A stretch of DNA of 64,000 nt from Negadavirga shengliensis (GTDB taxonomy: Bacteria > Bacteroidota > Bacteroidia > Cytophagales > Cyclobacteriaceae), in NCBI RefSeq assembly GCF_042652345.1, contig NZ_JBHSJJ010000008.1, forward strand, positions 124,001-188,000. Reading direction: 5' to 3'. Shown here piece after piece: positions 63,129 to 64,000 of this stretch. Each line of letters starts with the position of its first letter. Positions within the stretch are counted from its first letter, which is position 1. The position numbers and the translations under genes were made by a program. Under the pieces are notes generated by a model. It ran no database searches, was not told where the DNA came from, and was given only the letters and a program-made list of their open reading frames with translations.

Positions 63129-63725
63129 TCCTATTTTATAGACCACATTGTTGAAGATGATTTTGTCTCTTTGCAGATAGCTCCAATCGTTGGGGTTGCC
63201 GGGATCGGGAGAGTCTCCCCAGGGGTCATTGATGGGCGATCCCATGTAGTAATTGGCTATTTGTCTTTTATAGCCTATGCTGAAAGTCCATTGGGTGCTG
63301 TTTTTGTTTTTGACCCTGAATCCCACAGCAGGGTGGTACATCAGTCCCCCTTCATACCATTCATGGACATTCCAATCATGCACCGCTTTTTTTTCCAGCA
63401 TGGTGGAATTATAACCGATATCGATGGCGGTATAAAAGGAGAAACTGTTTTGGGGAGTCAATATCCCCCGCCAGCCCATTCCAAACGGCACAAGGGTTAA
63501 GGGATTGTAGTGGTCCAGCCCAATAACAAAGCCCATTTCATGGTGGGAATTGAAATGCACGCCATTAAATGTTTGAAATGAGAAGTTGGCCCTGTTGTTT
63601 CCATTTTCCCTTCCCATCAATAGCCCGATTTCTGTATGGTGCACAAAAGGCGACGCCTGGCCCCAACTTACTTGGGGACAGGCCAGCCATAGGAACAGTA
63701 GAAAAAGTAATCGTGGGACTTTCAT
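63117..63725 (-). CDS. Secreted beta-rich protein of unknown function
   Basis: The 202-residue protein has a signal peptide (cut after SWG, near 22). The mature part has alternating strands rich in aromatic residues (HHTEIGLLMGRENGNNRANF, FSFYTAIDIGYNST, GGLMYHPAVGFRVKN, VVYKIGLLF with terminal Phe), which suggests a small outer-membrane barrel of about eight strands. I do not recognise a family. It follows the LVIVD-type gene by 5 bases on the minus strand and overlaps the end of the DUF71 gene tail to tail. Confidence 0.75.
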   Translation of the reverse strand: MKVPRLLFLLFLWLACPQVSWGQASPFVHHTEIGLLMGRENGNNRANFSFQTFNGVHFNSHHEMGFVIGLDHYNPLTLVPFGMGWRGILTPQNSFSFYTAIDIGYNSTMLEKKAVHDWNVHEWYEGGLMYHPAVGFRVKNKNSTQWTFSIGYKRQIANYYMGSPINDPWGDSPDPGNPNDWSYLQRDKIIFNNVVYKIGLLF

Positions 63726-63730
63726 TGTTT

Positions 63731-64000
63731 TTATCTAAAAGTCACGTTGATGCAGCTTAGTTTTTTGAGTTTTTCCGGATTGGTGTAGTCAAATTGACAG
63801 ACACCATCGGGACCGATGACAATGAGTGACTTCGGGCCGGGGATGATATCCACGGAACGGAGGTCTTTAAGATGTTCTACCAGGTTGTCGCCAATCGCGA
63901 ATACATTGGAGACATTGAAACTCTTAAGGCCATGTTTTCCTTCAGCAATGTAGAGATAATCGCCTGCAAGCCCCAGCCCGTGCGGGTTTTCCATCGGGTA
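63731..64000 (-). CDS. LVIVD-repeat protein, 5' part cut by window edge
   Basis: The frame runs off the right edge; only the last 89 residues or so are visible. They contain NPHGLGLAGDYLYIAEGKHG, LKSFNVSNVF and a final LIVIGPDGVCQFDYTNPEKL, a layout of LVIVD-repeat propellers that are often lipoproteins in Bacteroidota. The ATG at 63992-63994 lies inside a conserved blade and is not the real start. It is upstream of, and probably co-transcribed with, the small beta-rich protein. Confidence 0.8.
   Translation of the reverse strand, partial: YPMENPHGLGLAGDYLYIAEGKHGLKSFNVSNVFAIGDNLVEHLKDLRSVDIIPGPKSLIVIGPDGVCQFDYTNPEKLKKLSCINVTFR

Overview
This window most likely comes from a marine or soil member of the Bacteroidota, probably order Cytophagales near Cyclobacteriaceae (inference). 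The evidence is two SusC/SusD pairs, each preceded by an ECF sigma factor and a FecR anti-sigma factor, an Oar-like TonB receptor, many lipoproteins, few Shine-Dalgarno sites, and TAnnTTTG -7 promoter boxes upstream of many genes.

Layout. 1-10.7 kb (minus): a complete glycan-utilisation locus in the order sigma, FecR, STN-SusC, SusD, small lipoprotein, MGH1/GH63-like glycosidase, GH172-type enzyme (cut by the window edge). 11-14.4 kb (minus): DUF2784 membrane protein, Cys-rich copper-storage protein, a class A beta-lactamase-like serine hydrolase and an AbgT transporter. 14.5-16.9 kb: two 54-bp tandem-repeat arrays that flank one lipoprotein gene and share a 270-bp block of five units in the same order, exactly 1800 bp apart. 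16.9-25.8 kb: fabG, lpd, DUF2721, threonine aldolase, Oar-like receptor, rarA. 25.8-35.6 kb (plus): a GC-rich noncoding block, then a second glycan locus: GH95 fucosidase, sigma, FecR, STN-SusC, SusD. 35.7-41.8 kb (plus): TlpA-like thioredoxin, ZIP metal transporter, and a DabA/DabB inorganic-carbon uptake pair with all four zinc-site residues. 42-50 kb: proBA, an AGCS symporter, glycerate kinase, and a large hybrid histidine kinase. 50-55.6 kb: ferredoxin, ferredoxin-NADP reductase, MarR regulator, a divergent SDR lacking the usual catalytic Tyr and Lys, dihaem cytochrome c, and a TPR-LuxR regulator. 55.7-63.1 kb: a vitamin B12 locus, with btuFCD on the minus strand and, divergently, promoter, cobalamin riboswitch, BtuB-like receptor, BtuG-like propeller lipoprotein and a DUF71/COG2102 ATPase. 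The window ends in a small beta-rich secreted protein and a cut LVIVD-repeat protein.

How they work together. In each glycan locus, ligand sensed at SusC would be relayed through its STN domain to FecR and sigma, which would raise expression of SusCD and the linked glycosidases. In the B12 locus the surface lipoprotein and BtuB bring cobalamin across the outer membrane, BtuFCD across the inner membrane, and the DUF71 enzyme is predicted to act in B12 salvage. The strongest candidates for new biology are the paired repeat arrays, the DAB module with its ZIP neighbour, the BtuG-like protein and DUF71 in a riboswitch operon, and several exact palindromes next to regulators.
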